Assembly: GCA_030704615.1 (NCBI GenBank)
Contig: CM060732.1
Coordinates: 31,231,053-31,291,052 of the forward strand
Direction of reading: 5' to 3'
Source: Takakia lepidozioides
Lineage: Eukaryota > Streptophyta > Takakiopsida > Takakiales > Takakiaceae
DNA length: 60,000 bases
The notes below the pieces were generated by a model. The model was not told the DNA's origin. It saw only the letters and a program-made list of their open reading frames with translations, and made no database searches. Both the position numbers and the translations under genes were made by a program. Each line of letters begins with the position of its first letter. The stretch's first letter is position 1. Shown piece after piece: positions 59,240 through 60,000 of the stretch.

Positions 59240-60000
59240 GTCACCGACCCCGCCTCGCTTATATCTCTCTGTCTCTCTCGCGCTCTAACTTATTCCTCTA
59301 CGATCTCTTTCTTTCCCCTTCTCTCCCTCGCTCAATCTGCGCGCAGTGATAATCGAAACTGGAAAGCCGCTCGACTAGGATTCGTCTCGTCCTTTTCCTG
59401 CTTCTCTGAGGTCGGCAATTAGCCAGTCGTTGCAGGTATAGTGGGGTTCTTGTTGGCAGGACGTACTTGCATCCTCTGTTTTCTCTCTGCTGCGCAATAC
59501 AAGTTTGCATCTCTTTTTTGCTGGAGTTTTTCTCTCTCCAGTGTACACCTGTTCAGTCTCCTTCAGTTTACTGGCATACGCATTTTGAAATTACATTTTC
59601 TCTCGGATCCTGGAATATCGTCACATTATTTTCCGCGGATGACAGAGGCTGCGTCCCGTACGTAGCAACTCAGACGATTCGAGTGGTGCCGTGCGTGTCG
59701 ACACTAGAGCATTCATTCTGATTAGACTCTGTGTGCCCTCCGACCTAGCAGGTTATCGACTGTGAATAAAGCTGGAGCCAATTACAGGTGTTAGTTGCCT
59801 TTATGACATCCGCTTGCACCAGAATTTGACTCACTTCTCGATTGCAGATCCCCTCCAATCTTTCCAAACGGAATGCGTTTAACCTTAGCGTTTAGCAGCG
59901 ATACCAAGGATTGCTTGGGTCAGCTTGTCGAGTAGTTCCCTAAATATTCCATCAGAGTTATTAACGGATTTCCATTTCAAGCGTGATTGCAAGCAAGCAT
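59240..60000 (+). promoter_or_regulatory. Putative promoter, 5' leader and leader intron of a gene beyond the window
   Basis: CTTATATCTC (about 59258), followed by CT-rich sequence to 59340, resembles a plant TATA region with a pyrimidine patch. A donor-like CAG/GTATAG at about 59435 and an acceptor-like TTGCAG at about 59848 could bound a leader intron. ATG at 59872 opens a 20-codon frame ending TAG at 59932, a candidate upstream reading frame. No long coding frame begins before the window ends. All of this is inference from composition and consensus sites. Confidence 0.35.

Overview
This is nuclear DNA of a land plant. Two genes have GT-AG introns and plant-type products, and there are remains of pentatricopeptide-repeat (PPR) and plant organellar ssDNA-binding (OSB) genes. 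Long stretches are decayed LINE, Ty3/gypsy and CACTA elements. The PPR style and transposon load fit a seed-free plant (fern, lycophyte or moss) better than a flowering plant. That placement is inference.

Only two genes look intact. A two-exon gene at 3326-4562 encodes a 163-residue Tim17/Tim22/OEP16-family membrane protein close to OEP16-3/B14.7. A nine-exon gene at 23093-28894 encodes a 723-residue SNM1-type DNA cross-link repair nuclease with an N-terminal UBZ-like zinc finger, a SAM-like domain and a complete metallo-beta-lactamase/beta-CASP core. All splice phases agree in both.

Layout. 1-1030: a satellite-like array of about 116-bp units, each with a 24-bp hairpin. 1038-2500 (minus) and 31810-33867 (plus): two inverted copies of one OSB + PPR pseudogene unit, flanking both intact genes. 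5540-6790: 5' part of a LINE. 7447-10890 (minus): a non-LTR element with a readable RNase H. 13430-14170: another LINE tail. 15011-16440: gag-like reading frames of unknown kind. 17369-19480 (minus): a decayed module joining a retropepsin-like protease to a DNMT3-like cytosine-5 DNA methyltransferase. 34938-42520: a nearly full-length LINE whose reverse transcriptase is split by an unknown 320-bp insert and by a 1184-bp non-autonomous CACTA element with a CAA target duplication. 42684-43290: gypsy polymerase remnant. 45606-48420: unrecognised, decayed coding pieces. 48680-49225: a short second copy of the RNase H element. 49250-49830: a second hairpin cluster mixed with telomere-like AAACCCTA motifs. 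50700-53560: a tandem array of 1.25-1.4-kb AT-rich units. 53560-59230: no recognised gene. 59240-60000: what looks like the promoter and 5' leader of a gene beyond the window.

The most unusual item is the methyltransferase-protease module. Capture of cytosine methyltransferases by retrotransposons has been reported in charophyte algae and dinoflagellates, and this looks like a related element in a land plant. The intact genes share no evident pathway; they are islands in transposon-derived DNA.
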